A stretch of DNA of 64,000 nucleotides. It comes from a virus. The DNA is taken from IMG/VR virus record IMGVR_UViG_3300036820_000014, positions 1 to 64,000 of that record; one strand, 5' to 3'. The notes beneath the pieces were generated by a model, which had not been told where the DNA came from, searched no databases, and saw only the letters and a list, made by a program, of their open reading frames with translations. Made by a program: the position numbers and the translations under genes. Below, one piece after another: positions 15,305-22,582 of the stretch (the stretch's first letter is position 1; every line of letters starts with the position of its first letter).

Positions 15305-15733
15305 CTAGGCACGACGCACCGTCCCGATCGCCGCAACGATGAGAGCTCCGGCCTTTATAAGACGTTCCTGGAGGCTGTCGATTGGCTTGCCATCGTTCGC
15401 CGAGATGAAACCCTTCTCGTCCCACGGCCACATCGACGATTCCGCCAGCAGGTACGCCACAGCTGCGCTCGAGAACTGTTCCGGGTCGTGCAGATCGTCG
15501 TGCGCCAGCGTGTATCCGAGCTCGATCTGACGCCGGCGTTCAATGGCGATCAGGTCAAGAGCTGCCCGATCGTCGTCCTGGATCTGCGCTCGGTGTTCGG
15601 GGGTGATCACAATGTCACCCTCGCTAACGTGCAGCATCACGACTGGAGGCCGGTGGCAGTCATCGTCGTGTCCGAACTTGGCAATGTCTGCACCACACCA
15701 CGGGCAGAAACGGGGCTGGCTTTCCTCACGCAT
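15305..15733 (-). CDS. Hypothetical protein (ERRRQIELGYTLAHDD family)
   Basis: 142 residues from an ATG in a TGATG overlap. CPWCGAD and a following CHRPP give a small zinc site. The C-terminal part matches a phage family with the pattern RRRQIELGYTLAHDDLHD ... SSAAVAYLLAE ... WPWDEKGF ... LIKAGALIVAAI; its function is unknown. It may relate to nucleotide-metabolising helical folds, but that is speculative. Confidence 0.65.
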   Translation of the reverse strand: MREESQPRFCPWCGADIAKFGHDDDCHRPPVVMLHVSEGDIVITPEHRAQIQDDDRAALDLIAIERRRQIELGYTLAHDDLHDPEQFSSAAVAYLLAESSMWPWDEKGFISANDGKPIDSLQERLIKAGALIVAAIGTVRRA

Positions 15734-15975
15734 CACTCTTCCTCCAATGCCCAATGCAGCATCCCAATGCGTGCAGACGGGCCGAGGCCCGGCGTGCTGA
15801 CACATCGAAGCGTCTCTGAATCGCTTACGCCCCCGTCGCTCACTCTCACTACAAGCACAGCGCCCGTGACGATCGGAGGACCCTCGAAGTCCACCGCATC
15901 AACTCCGTCCAGAAGTTCTTCGGTGTGAGCGGAGACCCATTCGGACAGAACTTCTCTGCAACTATCGAGCCTCAT
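15733..15975 (-). CDS. Hypothetical protein
   Basis: 80 residues starting MRLDSCREVLSEWVSAHTEELLDG after a purine-rich Shine-Dalgarno. Apparently alpha then beta (GAVLVVRVSD). It couples to the next gene by TGATG. No family recognised. Confidence 0.5.
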   Translation of the reverse strand: MRLDSCREVLSEWVSAHTEELLDGVDAVDFEGPPIVTGAVLVVRVSDGGVSDSETLRCVSTPGLGPSARIGMLHWALEEE

Positions 15976-16024
15976 CTGTCGTCTCGTCTCCCCTCGTTGT
16001 CGGAGCGGTGACCGGCGAAAAGGG

Positions 16025-16408
16025 TCACTGAAAACATCCGATCTTGGCGGCGAAGTCGAGCATCGAACCTTCACCGTCTTCCCGCCAGATCATGGGCACC
16101 CACATCAGATGGAGGCCAAGGCACCGCGCCTTGTCGTGAAAACACGATGGGCAATAGGTACCTCCTCGACTGCCGTGGACCCGTACGTAGAGATCGTCGC
16201 TCGACATCCACACCACGTACCTGCGCCCGCATTCGGAGCACACCTGCACATTGTCTCGGTGCCAGATGACCCGCCACATGGCGCGACACATCGCCCGATA
16301 CTTTCGCCGGCCTCCGAACCTCCGAATATCCGACTTGAGCAGGGCAAGCCAGTAGGAGAGATTGAGGTCGTGCGATACGCCCCTCGCCCCACCCTCGCTA
16401 CTCGTCAC
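16025..16408 (-). CDS. Zinc-ribbon protein, CxxCGRxYxxW type (copy 1)
   Basis: 127 residues from GTG 16408, which overlaps the stop of a 21-codon frame (GTGA). The zinc site is CSECGRRYVVW (about 57) and YCPSCFHDKARCLGLHLMW (about 84). The same arrangement occurs in 17644..18207, so this is a paralogue pair. Function unknown. Confidence 0.62.
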   Translation of the reverse strand: MTSSEGGARGVSHDLNLSYWLALLKSDIRRFGGRRKYRAMCRAMWRVIWHRDNVQVCSECGRRYVVWMSSDDLYVRVHGSRGGTYCPSCFHDKARCLGLHLMWVPMIWREDGEGSMLDFAAKIGCFQ

Positions 16409-16470
16409 GGCCTGGCTTCCCATGCTTTGCGAACGTCCCCCACCTCAGCCTCGCTTAGCGGGTCAGGCAT
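16405..16470 (-). CDS. 21-codon mini-ORF bridging two genes
   Basis: The ATG overlaps the stop of the upstream gene by 8 nt and the TGA overlaps the GTG of the zinc-ribbon gene. It begins MPDPLSEAEVGDVRKAWE, a plausible single helix. It may be a real microprotein or only a coupling device that keeps ribosomes on the message. Confidence 0.35.
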   Translation of the reverse strand: MPDPLSEAEVGDVRKAWEARP

Positions 16471-16774
16471 CGGTGACCTTCTCGTACGTCGCTTCGAAGA
16501 TGTCGGGCTTGCAGGAGTAGAACTCGTCCCTCAAACCTCGGATGATCCAGTCGCCTATATTCGCAGCCATCGTTCCTTCAAGCGTGCGAACAAGCATCAG
16601 CGGACTCCTGCCGCCCTCAAAGCGAAACAGCTCGGTGAGGGAGTATGTGTTGCCCTCGGGATTCTCCAGGTGGGGCCTCGCCCAGTCGCATATAGCTATG
16701 TAACTCTCGAAGCCCTTGAACTGCATTGCCTCAACGACAAAGGGCACGGGCTTCTTGCGGTATCGGTCACTCAT
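16463..16774 (-). CDS. Hypothetical phage protein, YRKKPxVIEA family (copy 2)
   Basis: 103 residues, MSDRYRKKPVPFVVEAMQF at the start and WIIRGLRDEFYSCKPDIFEATYE at the end. It is homologous to 13229..13519 but has a longer variable middle. It starts directly after the upstream TAA. Function unknown. Confidence 0.7.
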   Translation of the reverse strand: MSDRYRKKPVPFVVEAMQFKGFESYIAICDWARPHLENPEGNTYSLTELFRFEGGRSPLMLVRTLEGTMAANIGDWIIRGLRDEFYSCKPDIFEATYEKVTDA

Positions 16775-16999
16775 TTACTCGCTCCTCTCGTCGGGTCGGT
16801 TGGGGGGTGCGTCCATCGCTATCCAATGGCGCTTCATGACCCGTTCCGCTGTGTCACGGATCTCTTTGGCGTACCCGCCTTGCGGATCACGCATGATCGA
16901 GTCCACAGCTCTCAGCACGTCGCGGGTCCCAGCGTTCGGCCGCGCTATCTGCACGCGTGCAACCCATAGCTCTCGGATGACGTTGTCGAGACCGCTCAC
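16775..16999 (-). CDS. Hypothetical helical protein
   Basis: 74 residues of largely helical sequence (LDNVIRELWVARVQIARP, KEIRDTAERVMKRHW). The GTG start overlaps a 14-codon frame stop (GTGA). Function unknown. Confidence 0.5.
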   Translation of the reverse strand: MSGLDNVIRELWVARVQIARPNAGTRDVLRAVDSIMRDPQGGYAKEIRDTAERVMKRHWIAMDAPPNRPDERSE

Positions 17000-17040
17000 G
17001 TCGTCCCACCCGCCCGGTCTGTGACGGGGTGGTCAGACAT
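16996..17040 (-). CDS. 14-codon mini-ORF bridging two genes
   Basis: Encodes MSDHPVTDRAGGTT. Its ATG overlaps the end of the upstream gene by 8 nt and its TGA overlaps the next GTG (GTGA). It is too short for a fold; a coupling role is more likely than a product. Confidence 0.25.
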   Translation of the reverse strand: MSDHPVTDRAGGTT

Positions 17041-17332
17041 CGGCGTCCTCCACTTCGTCTTCCATGAGCCAGCCGAAGTGCGCGGCGACGAGACGGCGGG
17101 CCTTGGTGAGAACGTCGCAGGGGACATGCTCGGTATAGCGACGTTCCAAGAGCTCAAAGCCACGAAACCTGGAAATGAGGGGGAGGACGCCGTACTCTGA
17201 GTTGGTCGCTTCAACGATGCAACGGTGCATCATCTCGCTGGCCTCCTCCATTTGTTGCTGGGTCACGTCATCAGGAAGCGCTCCGGTCGCGATGTGGAGT
17301 GGTTCCCCTCCGCAAGTCCCGCAGACGCTCAC
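17033..17332 (-). CDS. Hypothetical protein with N-terminal CxxC
   Basis: 99 residues, SVCGTCGGEPLHIA at the start, then a long helix (QQQMEEASEMMHRCIVEATN) and another (LTKARRLVAAHFGWLM). The GTG overlaps the upstream mini-ORF stop. Function unknown. Confidence 0.55.
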   Translation of the reverse strand: MSVCGTCGGEPLHIATGALPDDVTQQQMEEASEMMHRCIVEATNSEYGVLPLISRFRGFELLERRYTEHVPCDVLTKARRLVAAHFGWLMEDEVEDADV

Positions 17333-17373
17333 CGTCGCGCCCCAAGTGCCAGCCGATCACGACACCGGATCAC
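17329..17373 (-). CDS. 14-codon mini-ORF bridging two genes
   Basis: Encodes VIRCRDRLALGARR, starting in a GTGA overlap with the upstream gene and ending in a GTGA overlap with the downstream gene. The same device is seen nearby at 16405 and 16996. Confidence 0.25.
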   Translation of the reverse strand: MIRCRDRLALGARR

Positions 17374-17651
17374 GAGACGTCCTCAGGCAGTTCGCCGAGC
17401 ACCATCCGCGTCGCCTTCTCGCAAATGAAAATCTCGTCGTGAGTGAGGTGACGATCCCACCAGAAGATTGAGTCCGACGGGCTAGAAGTGTCGACGTACT
17501 GCGGTTGCAGCCCGGCCTCGCTGATGGCAACCTCGAACTCGGCGGCAGCACTGATGCGCCATGCGTCGTACTCCCAGCGCTTCTCCCAATCGAAGGGCGC
17601 CCCAAGTGCCAGCCGACAGGTGGTCATGAGGCGACGGGGGTAGTCAGACAT
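17370..17651 (-). CDS. Hypothetical protein
   Basis: 93 residues starting MSDYPRRLMTTCRLALGAPF with an 8-nt overlap to the upstream gene. Alpha-helical segments surround WRISAAAEFEVAISEAG and DEIFICEKATRMVLGEL. No family recognised. Confidence 0.5.
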   Translation of the reverse strand: MSDYPRRLMTTCRLALGAPFDWEKRWEYDAWRISAAAEFEVAISEAGLQPQYVDTSSPSDSIFWWDRHLTHDEIFICEKATRMVLGELPEDVS

Positions 17652-18207
17652 TCCGCTGAGGCTCCACGCGCTCTGGGCACGGCTCGGTTCCGCACCTGTG
17701 ATCGCTTGCAGTCGGATGCAGTACGCGATGTGCCGACTGGGAGTCCATGTGCTGCTCCGCTTCGGCATTCACACGGCTGTCGCGATAGGTGACGCCCGGC
17801 ATCGTGTCCTCACGGTTCTCGTCCGGGTAGGGCGTCTCGTAGGGCCAGCCGAGCAGCCGAGCGATCGCACCCCAGTGGCCCTGCGGCACCTGAGCCTTCT
17901 CGTTGTCGTGAAAGTGCGGATCGGGTTCGCCCATAAGCAGCCGGTCGCGGACCGGATCGCCCCACCAGTTCGTCGTTGCGACGCCATCTCGGCGAGTCAC
18001 GATTGGAGTCCACGTCAGTCGGATACCTGCTTCATGGGCCAGCTTCTCGAAGCACCGAGGGCAGCGGGTGCCGTGGTAGTGGCCGATCAGCTCGTCCCAC
18101 AATGGTTGTGGAGAGTGCCAGAGCATGTACCCACGTCCGCAGATCCCGCAGACCTCGTGGCCATCGTGATCGGGATGAGTCATGTCCTCGAACGCCAGCT
18201 CGGACAT
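17644..18207 (-). CDS. Zinc-ribbon protein, CxxCGRxYxxW type (copy 2)
   Basis: 187 residues. CGICGRGYMLW and TRCPRCFEKLAHEAGIRLTW match the zinc module of 16025..16408, with an added C-terminal region rich in acidic and aromatic residues. The ATG lies in a TGATG overlap. Function unknown. Confidence 0.6.
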   Translation of the reverse strand: MSELAFEDMTHPDHDGHEVCGICGRGYMLWHSPQPLWDELIGHYHGTRCPRCFEKLAHEAGIRLTWTPIVTRRDGVATTNWWGDPVRDRLLMGEPDPHFHDNEKAQVPQGHWGAIARLLGWPYETPYPDENREDTMPGVTYRDSRVNAEAEQHMDSQSAHRVLHPTASDHRCGTEPCPERVEPQRNV

Positions 18208-18575
18208 CAATTCTCGTCTCCCTCGCAATCACGCCGGAACGTGTTGAGTTCCGGATCCCACTGGTAGCAGCACGCACCGACCAGCTTGTAGACGTCGTTG
18301 AGCGCATCCATATCGGGCTCGAACACGGTCATGCGCTTGCAATGGAGACACTGGCCACCATCGACAAGCCGACCGCAAAGCCGCAGAGCAGCGGTGGTCG
18401 GATTCCCTGCGGCGGCGGTCTCGAACCGTCCATCGGAGTACTTGGCAACGACGAACCACACCGTGGGCTCCTCGTCGTCGGACCACCGGACCTGGACCTC
18501 GTTGACGCCGGTTCGCCGCATGAGGTCAAAGGCAGCCCTGAACTGAGGCGGCATCGGGTTTGCCGTCTCGGTCAT
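18207..18575 (-). CDS. Hypothetical protein with CxxC
   Basis: 122 residues, starting at an ATG that overlaps the upstream stop (ATGA). It has VRWSDDEEPTVWFVVAKY beta-type sequence and CLHCKR near residue 76 with ACC later, perhaps a metal site. Function unknown. Confidence 0.5.
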   Translation of the reverse strand: MTETANPMPPQFRAAFDLMRRTGVNEVQVRWSDDEEPTVWFVVAKYSDGRFETAAAGNPTTAALRLCGRLVDGGQCLHCKRMTVFEPDMDALNDVYKLVGACCYQWDPELNTFRRDCEGDEN

Positions 18576-18736
18576 CGAATGCACCGCTTGACTCGCTCGG
18601 TCCCGTCGACGCGAAGCTCCGCCGTTAGGCCACCCAAGTCATCGTGCAACTCAGCCCCGGGAACGAGGAGGATGTCTCCGAGCTCGACGGCTCCGCACGG
18701 GACGAGTTCGGTCCTCTGAAACTGTTGCGGTGTCAC
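18572..18736 (-). CDS. 54-residue hypothetical protein
   Basis: Starts in a GTGA overlap with the upstream membrane peptide and ends in an ATGA overlap. The sequence (QRTELVPCGAVELGDILLVP) looks beta-rich. The gene is one of three consecutive tiny coupled genes. Confidence 0.5.
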   Translation of the reverse strand: MTPQQFQRTELVPCGAVELGDILLVPGAELHDDLGGLTAELRVDGTERVKRCIR

Positions 18737-18825
18737 TTCGGCTTCCGGTTGAACCAGGCCACGGCCACGAGCGCGGCCAAGAGAGCCACGAAGCAGATGA
18801 CGATCGATTCCTCAAGCCCGGTCAC
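18733..18825 (-). CDS. 30-residue single-pass membrane peptide
   Basis: VTGLEESIVICFVALLAALV then a basic tail (FNRKPK): one membrane helix with a positive-inside end. GTGA overlaps at both sides. Similar in style to the 29-residue peptide at 13512. Confidence 0.5.
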   Translation of the reverse strand: MTGLEESIVICFVALLAALVAVAWFNRKPK

Positions 18826-18926
18826 AATCGCTCCGTGTAGTTGGCGAGCATCGTGAGGTCGTGCTCTAAGACGATGAAGAGATCGGCGACCGCGTCAGCA
18901 TCGACAAGCTGGCTGGAGGTCCTCAT
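18822..18926 (-). CDS. 34-residue helical peptide
   Basis: Starts in an ATGA overlap with the zinc-ribbon gene and ends in a GTGA overlap. The sequence (ADAVADLFIVLEHDLTMLAN) is an amphipathic helix. Function unknown. Confidence 0.42.
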   Translation of the reverse strand: MRTSSQLVDADAVADLFIVLEHDLTMLANYTERL

Positions 18927-19315
18927 CGTTCCTCGACACGTTCATCCTGGGAGTTCTTATGAACGATCCGGCTCTTCCACAGCACCTTCGACGGTGCCCA
19001 GATACGCCACGAGTTCTGGCCCTCGGCGAGAAGCCAGACACCTCGCCATCGAGAGTGGGTGCTGGTGCCTACGCGAAGACCGAAGAGCACCCGACGGATT
19101 CGAGTATGCCAGCCGGTCGGGTCGGTCGACCTCTGAGGCGAGAGCACCCAGGCATTGAATGAGGCACCACACGCGGCGCATAGCTCGAACTCATCCCACT
19201 CATCGGGGGGCAGCACTCCCCACCATCCCTGAGGCATCTCGAAGGTGTTGCCGCGGAGACGCCCGCCAGCGTCAGCCACGGTGCGACATCGCCGACACTC
19301 GATTTTGCCTCTCAC
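18923..19315 (-). CDS. Zinc-ribbon protein
   Basis: 130 residues beginning at a GTG in a GTGA overlap. CRRC (about 8) and CAACGASFNAW (about 48) form a zinc site. The second half is basic and Trp-rich. Function unknown. Confidence 0.58.
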   Translation of the reverse strand: MRGKIECRRCRTVADAGGRLRGNTFEMPQGWWGVLPPDEWDEFELCAACGASFNAWVLSPQRSTDPTGWHTRIRRVLFGLRVGTSTHSRWRGVWLLAEGQNSWRIWAPSKVLWKSRIVHKNSQDERVEER

Positions 19316-19548
19316 GTCGCCGGCTCCCGGTTGCGAGCTGAGAGCTTGAGCGCCGCCGGTGTCACGCCGGCAACCCTGGCGATGCGGGACCAAGAAAGGC
19401 CGAGCTCCCTGAGCCGATCGACGATCCGGATTCGAGCATCGACGGCATCGCGCCGCTCATCGACGGCGAGCGAGAGCCGGGCTCCGACCGCGACCAGGTC
19501 CGCCAAGAGTTCCGGGATCTCGTCGTCGCCAGCCTTGACATGGGCCAT
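19312..19548 (-). CDS. Small helix-turn-helix protein
   Basis: 78 residues: a helix-rich start (IPELLADLVAVGARLSLAV) then a HTH (LSWSRIARVAGVTPAALKLSARN). Same architecture as 10530..10739. About 35 nt separate it from the upstream methyltransferase gene. Perhaps a local regulator. Confidence 0.6.
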   Translation of the reverse strand: MAHVKAGDDEIPELLADLVAVGARLSLAVDERRDAVDARIRIVDRLRELGLSWSRIARVAGVTPAALKLSARNREPAT

Positions 19549-19583
19549 CGGGCCGCATGGTAGCCCGCTACACCCGCAGCCAC

Positions 19584-20288
19584 CTACCCGTTCCTCTCGT
19601 AGACGTACAGGGCGTCATGGATCCCCTCCCATTGGGGGATGTCGACCTCTCTCACGACGTGCCAGCGCTTCTCGATCTGACGCCAGAACAGCCACCCGGC
19701 GCAGCATCCCCAGGACTCTTCGCCGACGTAGATGAACCGGTCGCCCGTGTAGAGACGGAGGGCGTTGTAGGCCATGCATTGACGCTGCTTGCGTGCCGTG
19801 GCCAGGTCGAACGGCTCAGTCCCCTCGAAGGGTGGCCAGCATAGAAACAGGGTTCGATCGGGTTCGATCCGGACCCACGACTCGGTTCCATAGTCGACAC
19901 GGGTCCACGTGGGGCTGCCCTGGAACCACCAGTTATCGCAAGAGTCGGGTGGATGACGATCGACGGCCACGACGTCGGCTCGAGCAAGGCGCAAGAGCCA
20001 TGCCCAGTAGCCCGTGCCGGCCCCGATTTCGAGGATGGGTGAGTAGCTGGCTATTGCCTCGATGGCCTCAGGTGTGGGGATGGCGTACGAGTAGCGGTTG
20101 ACAAGTCGATTGCGATCGTGGCGCGCGTCCTCCCATTGCTGCGCCCACAGGATGAGGTCATCCTGCGAGGACGACCTTGGGAGCGGGTCGCGGCGGACAC
20201 GCTGGAACTCGGTCAGGTACGGGTTGCCCATCATCGGGTCGATGGTGACTAGGGCCATCGAGGTCACGATCGTGCGTGCGTCGCTCAC
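19584..20288 (-). CDS. SAM-dependent methyltransferase
   Basis: 234 residues from a GTG in a GTGA overlap. The Rossmann motif I is ILEIGAGTGYWAWLL (about 83-97) followed by ADVVAVDRHPP, where the acidic residue ends strand 2. FLCWPPFEG may be the motif IV region (a PP pair after an aromatic), but no DPPY is seen, so the target is not clear. It could modify nucleic acid or a small molecule. Confidence 0.72.
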   Translation of the reverse strand: MSDARTIVTSMALVTIDPMMGNPYLTEFQRVRRDPLPRSSSQDDLILWAQQWEDARHDRNRLVNRYSYAIPTPEAIEAIASYSPILEIGAGTGYWAWLLRLARADVVAVDRHPPDSCDNWWFQGSPTWTRVDYGTESWVRIEPDRTLFLCWPPFEGTEPFDLATARKQRQCMAYNALRLYTGDRFIYVGEESWGCCAGWLFWRQIEKRWHVVREVDIPQWEGIHDALYVYERNG

Positions 20289-20467
20289 GGCCGCAGGCTC
20301 CCCAGCCTGTGCTGGACCTGGTACTCGAGCCATCTGATCCCCCAGCCACGGGTGAGCGGGAACGACGCCCTCTCTCGGCCGACCCGCAGGGAAGCGTGAC
20401 CTCGCCAGCCAGAGTCGGCGTGCAGCCCGAGGATGCGCATCACCTGGACCGGAGTGCCGGCGAGCAT
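20285..20467 (-). CDS. 60-residue basic hypothetical protein
   Basis: ATG 20467 is the first usable start after the nuclease stop. The peptide (MLAGTPVQVMRILGLHADSG and a basic end) is mildly protein-like. It couples to the methyltransferase by GTGA. Function unknown. Confidence 0.4.
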   Translation of the reverse strand: MLAGTPVQVMRILGLHADSGWRGHASLRVGRERASFPLTRGWGIRWLEYQVQHRLGSLRP

Positions 20468-20505
20468 GCGGATCCCGACGCCTGAGCGTGAGTAGCGGAA
20501 GACCG

Positions 20506-20916
20506 TCAGCGTTTCCGGGTCGGCCGCTGTGGCTTCCCGATGTCCGTGGGGTCCCACCCGTAGGTCCCCGGAGCCGTTGCCGGGGTAGCGAGCCAGCGGG
20601 CTATCTGGCTCAGATCGTCGGTGGGTCTGAGCACCCACGCGCGTCCAGTCGGGATGGCGGCGAACCGGGCGAGCCATTCGATCTGACCCTCCTGGAATGG
20701 CGTCGGCTTGCCCCGTGAGTCGAAGCCCTTTACCTCGATCGCCAGGATGAATGTCTGGCGGAGGCCCACCAAATCTGGCCAACCCTTCGCCGTTGTCGGA
20801 GTACGCCATCCGTGCTTGGTCCTCAACGGATACACGTGCATCGTGTCCCAGTGAAAGACGGTCAACGTCTCGACGAGGAGTTTCTGAAATTCGCTCTCCG
20901 GTAGGAGGTCCGTCAC
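20506..20916 (-). CDS. VRR-NUC domain nuclease
   Basis: 136 residues. The VRR-NUC core is visible: an N-terminal helix (PESEFQKLLVETLT), the acidic GWPDLVGLR (about 45-53), the E-x-K motif ILAIEVKG (about 57-64) and KPTPFQEGQIEWLARF (Q after the EVK). Such domains are structure-specific nucleases used in recombination and in phage Holliday-junction cutting. The GTG start follows GAAAGGGAG. Confidence 0.85.
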   Translation of the reverse strand: MTDLLPESEFQKLLVETLTVFHWDTMHVYPLRTKHGWRTPTTAKGWPDLVGLRQTFILAIEVKGFDSRGKPTPFQEGQIEWLARFAAIPTGRAWVLRPTDDLSQIARWLATPATAPGTYGWDPTDIGKPQRPTRKR

Positions 20917-20950
20917 GCACGCCTACTCCCTTTCAGTCCCGACGACGTCG

Positions 20951-20994
20951 GGCACGGTCCCCTCCCGTTAGGCCCGAGATTCTGGGACCGTGCC
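20951..20994. promoter_or_regulatory. Perfect 11-bp inverted repeat, 22-nt loop
   Basis: GGCACGGTCCC and GGGACCGTGCC pair exactly across a 22-nt spacer, in the gap between the Lys-rich gene and the nuclease gene. There is no T tract and the loop is large, so it is more likely an operator pair, RNA regulator or packaging-type site than a plain terminator. On the minus strand the arms sit beside repeats of CTAACGG. Confidence 0.55.
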
Positions 20995-21022
20995 GTTAGC
21001 CGTCAGGAAACCTACGGCCTTG

Positions 21023-21418
21023 TCAGGCGGATTTCGCAATCGCCGTCTTCGGACGAGGCGTGACCTGCTTGCGAGCAAGAGTCGCTTTCGACGGCGCTGG
21101 AATGCGGATGGCCGCTACCACCTTGTCTCCGCCAGACGGTGACCGCTTGGCTCTTACGGCCTTGACCTTCGAGGTGCTCGCTCGATGGCCAATTGCTACG
21201 CCGTTCGGCAATTCGACGTCCCAGTCGGTGCCGAGAGGATCCTTTACTCCGAGCCGCTTCAGGATCTCCGTCAGACGCTTCGTGCTCACACGGTCTGGCG
21301 ATTTGTTGTCGATACCTGAGGTCTGAAAGTAGGCGACCCCGGAGAGACTGTTTTGTCCCTTCCCCGGAGCGCTACTCAGCTGCTTTCCGCGGACGATAAA
21401 GTGTCCCTGGTCAGCCAT
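21023..21418 (-). CDS. Hypothetical protein with basic C-terminus
   Basis: 131 residues from an ATG with a strong GGGAAGGGAG Shine-Dalgarno. The C-terminal third is Lys/Arg/Pro-rich (RAKRSPSGGDKVVAAI), consistent with nucleic-acid binding. The N-terminal part (STKRLTEILKRLGVKDPL) is helical. No family recognised. Confidence 0.58.
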   Translation of the reverse strand: MADQGHFIVRGKQLSSAPGKGQNSLSGVAYFQTSGIDNKSPDRVSTKRLTEILKRLGVKDPLGTDWDVELPNGVAIGHRASTSKVKAVRAKRSPSGGDKVVAAIRIPAPSKATLARKQVTPRPKTAIAKSA

Positions 21419-21434
21419 GATCTGACTCCCTTCC

Positions 21435-21460
21435 CTTGGGTTGGATGTTGCGCAACCAAG
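21435..21460 (-). promoter_or_regulatory. Leader hairpin with CAACCCAA motif
   Basis: The leader contains CTTGGTTG and CAACCCAAG, which can pair across 9 nt with one bulge just upstream of the Shine-Dalgarno. The TCCAACCCAA string also appears in leaders near 34808, 36345, 52894 and 56236. The 17-bp dyad itself is absent here. Confidence 0.4.
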
Positions 21461-21493
21461 GTTCGCTTCTTCCATTGCGGAAAGCAAGCGGGA

Positions 21494-22582
21494 TCAGATC
21501 GGCTCCGCACCCAGCCCTCCGACACATCCAGGAGACAACCAAGCCCGCTCTCGGCCTCGGTTGGCTGAATTCCTTGTCTCTCCGGATGAGTTGCCCATCG
21601 CTCGACGAGCTCGCCACCACACGGTCCGCCAACCCGGCAAGTCAAAATCCTCGTTGTATCCCGCCACCACGATCCTCATCCCAGGAAGTGCTTCATTCTC
21701 TCGGCACCAACCCTGGATGGCATCGTGAAGATCATCGTCGACCTCGTGCGCATAAACCTCGGATCGCTCATTGAGCCGGTATGGGGGATCGAGGAATACG
21801 CCCATGCTGTTGGCACCACTCATCGCTCCCGTCGTAACGATGCGTGACCAGTTCCCCGACGCACATCGGACGCTTCGCAGACGGGCCGACAGATGACCGA
21901 ACCAGTCTTGGAGGTCTTCGTAGCTCCGCACTGTTGACTTACTGGCGTTCTGGGCATTGACCCGAGGGATGTGCCGGGTGACACCCTGGGCGCTCGTCAT
22001 GTGAGGCCGTTTGCGATCGACCCCATTGGCTTCACTGATGCGAGGGATTTGCTTTCTAAATCCTTTCGCCTCAGAGCGCCGACTCTTTTGGACTCGTCCA
22101 TCGACTACGCGCCACGGGCCAGTTCCGGAACACCAACCTGAGCCAATCCAATTCGATAGGCCCCACGCCCACCACCCGGCGATCTTTGCATCGCAGTAGT
22201 CCGGGTCGGCCTCGAGTCGGCTGGCTAACTCCGAGCCGTGGTTAACCAACCAGAGATGTCGTGCGGTGAGGTCCAGCTCGTGGACGTGGCTGTCGGCCCA
22301 GCGAGCGACCTCATCGGGGTCGGACTTGATCGCGCGCCAGAAGTTGGCGACATATCCATCCTTGTCATTAACCAATTCCCGACGTCGAGCACATTCTTGG
22401 ATCTCGAGCGGTCGCCTGAGCAGGACCGCCAGTGATCCGCCAAATGGCTCTGCGAAGACGTCCGGATTGCCGAGAGCCCTCCACACAAGAGGAGCGAGTT
22501 GGCTCTTTCCGCCGAAGTAGGGAAAGGGTGCCGCCAGCCGAGGGTCTATTGCTTCAGCCACTCGGTCCCACACTTCGGGCAC
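21494..22582 (-). CDS. DNA adenine methylase (D12/Dam class)
   Basis: 362 residues at most. Motifs of the D12 N6-adenine family are clear: FPYFGGKSQLAPLV (about 20-33), VFAEPFGGSLAVLL (about 41-54), the helical motif with NDKDGYVANFWRAI, and catalytic DPPY (in GVFLDPPYRL, about 267). The C-terminus (after RAMGNSSGETRN) is unlike the family. The start is one of three in-frame GTG codons overlapping the ParB-like gene by 16-37 nt. It probably protects phage DNA from host restriction. Confidence 0.86.
   Translation of the reverse strand: MPEVWDRVAEAIDPRLAAPFPYFGGKSQLAPLVWRALGNPDVFAEPFGGSLAVLLRRPLEIQECARRRELVNDKDGYVANFWRAIKSDPDEVARWADSHVHELDLTARHLWLVNHGSELASRLEADPDYCDAKIAGWWAWGLSNWIGSGWCSGTGPWRVVDGRVQKSRRSEAKGFRKQIPRISEANGVDRKRPHMTSAQGVTRHIPRVNAQNASKSTVRSYEDLQDWFGHLSARLRSVRCASGNWSRIVTTGAMSGANSMGVFLDPPYRLNERSEVYAHEVDDDLHDAIQGWCRENEALPGMRIVVAGYNEDFDLPGWRTVWWRARRAMGNSSGETRNSANRGRERAWLSPGCVGGLGAEPI

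Noticed and set aside
20285-20920. 211-codon frame over the VRR-NUC gene
   Set aside because: Overlaps the clear nuclease in another frame; only the last 60 codons are retained.
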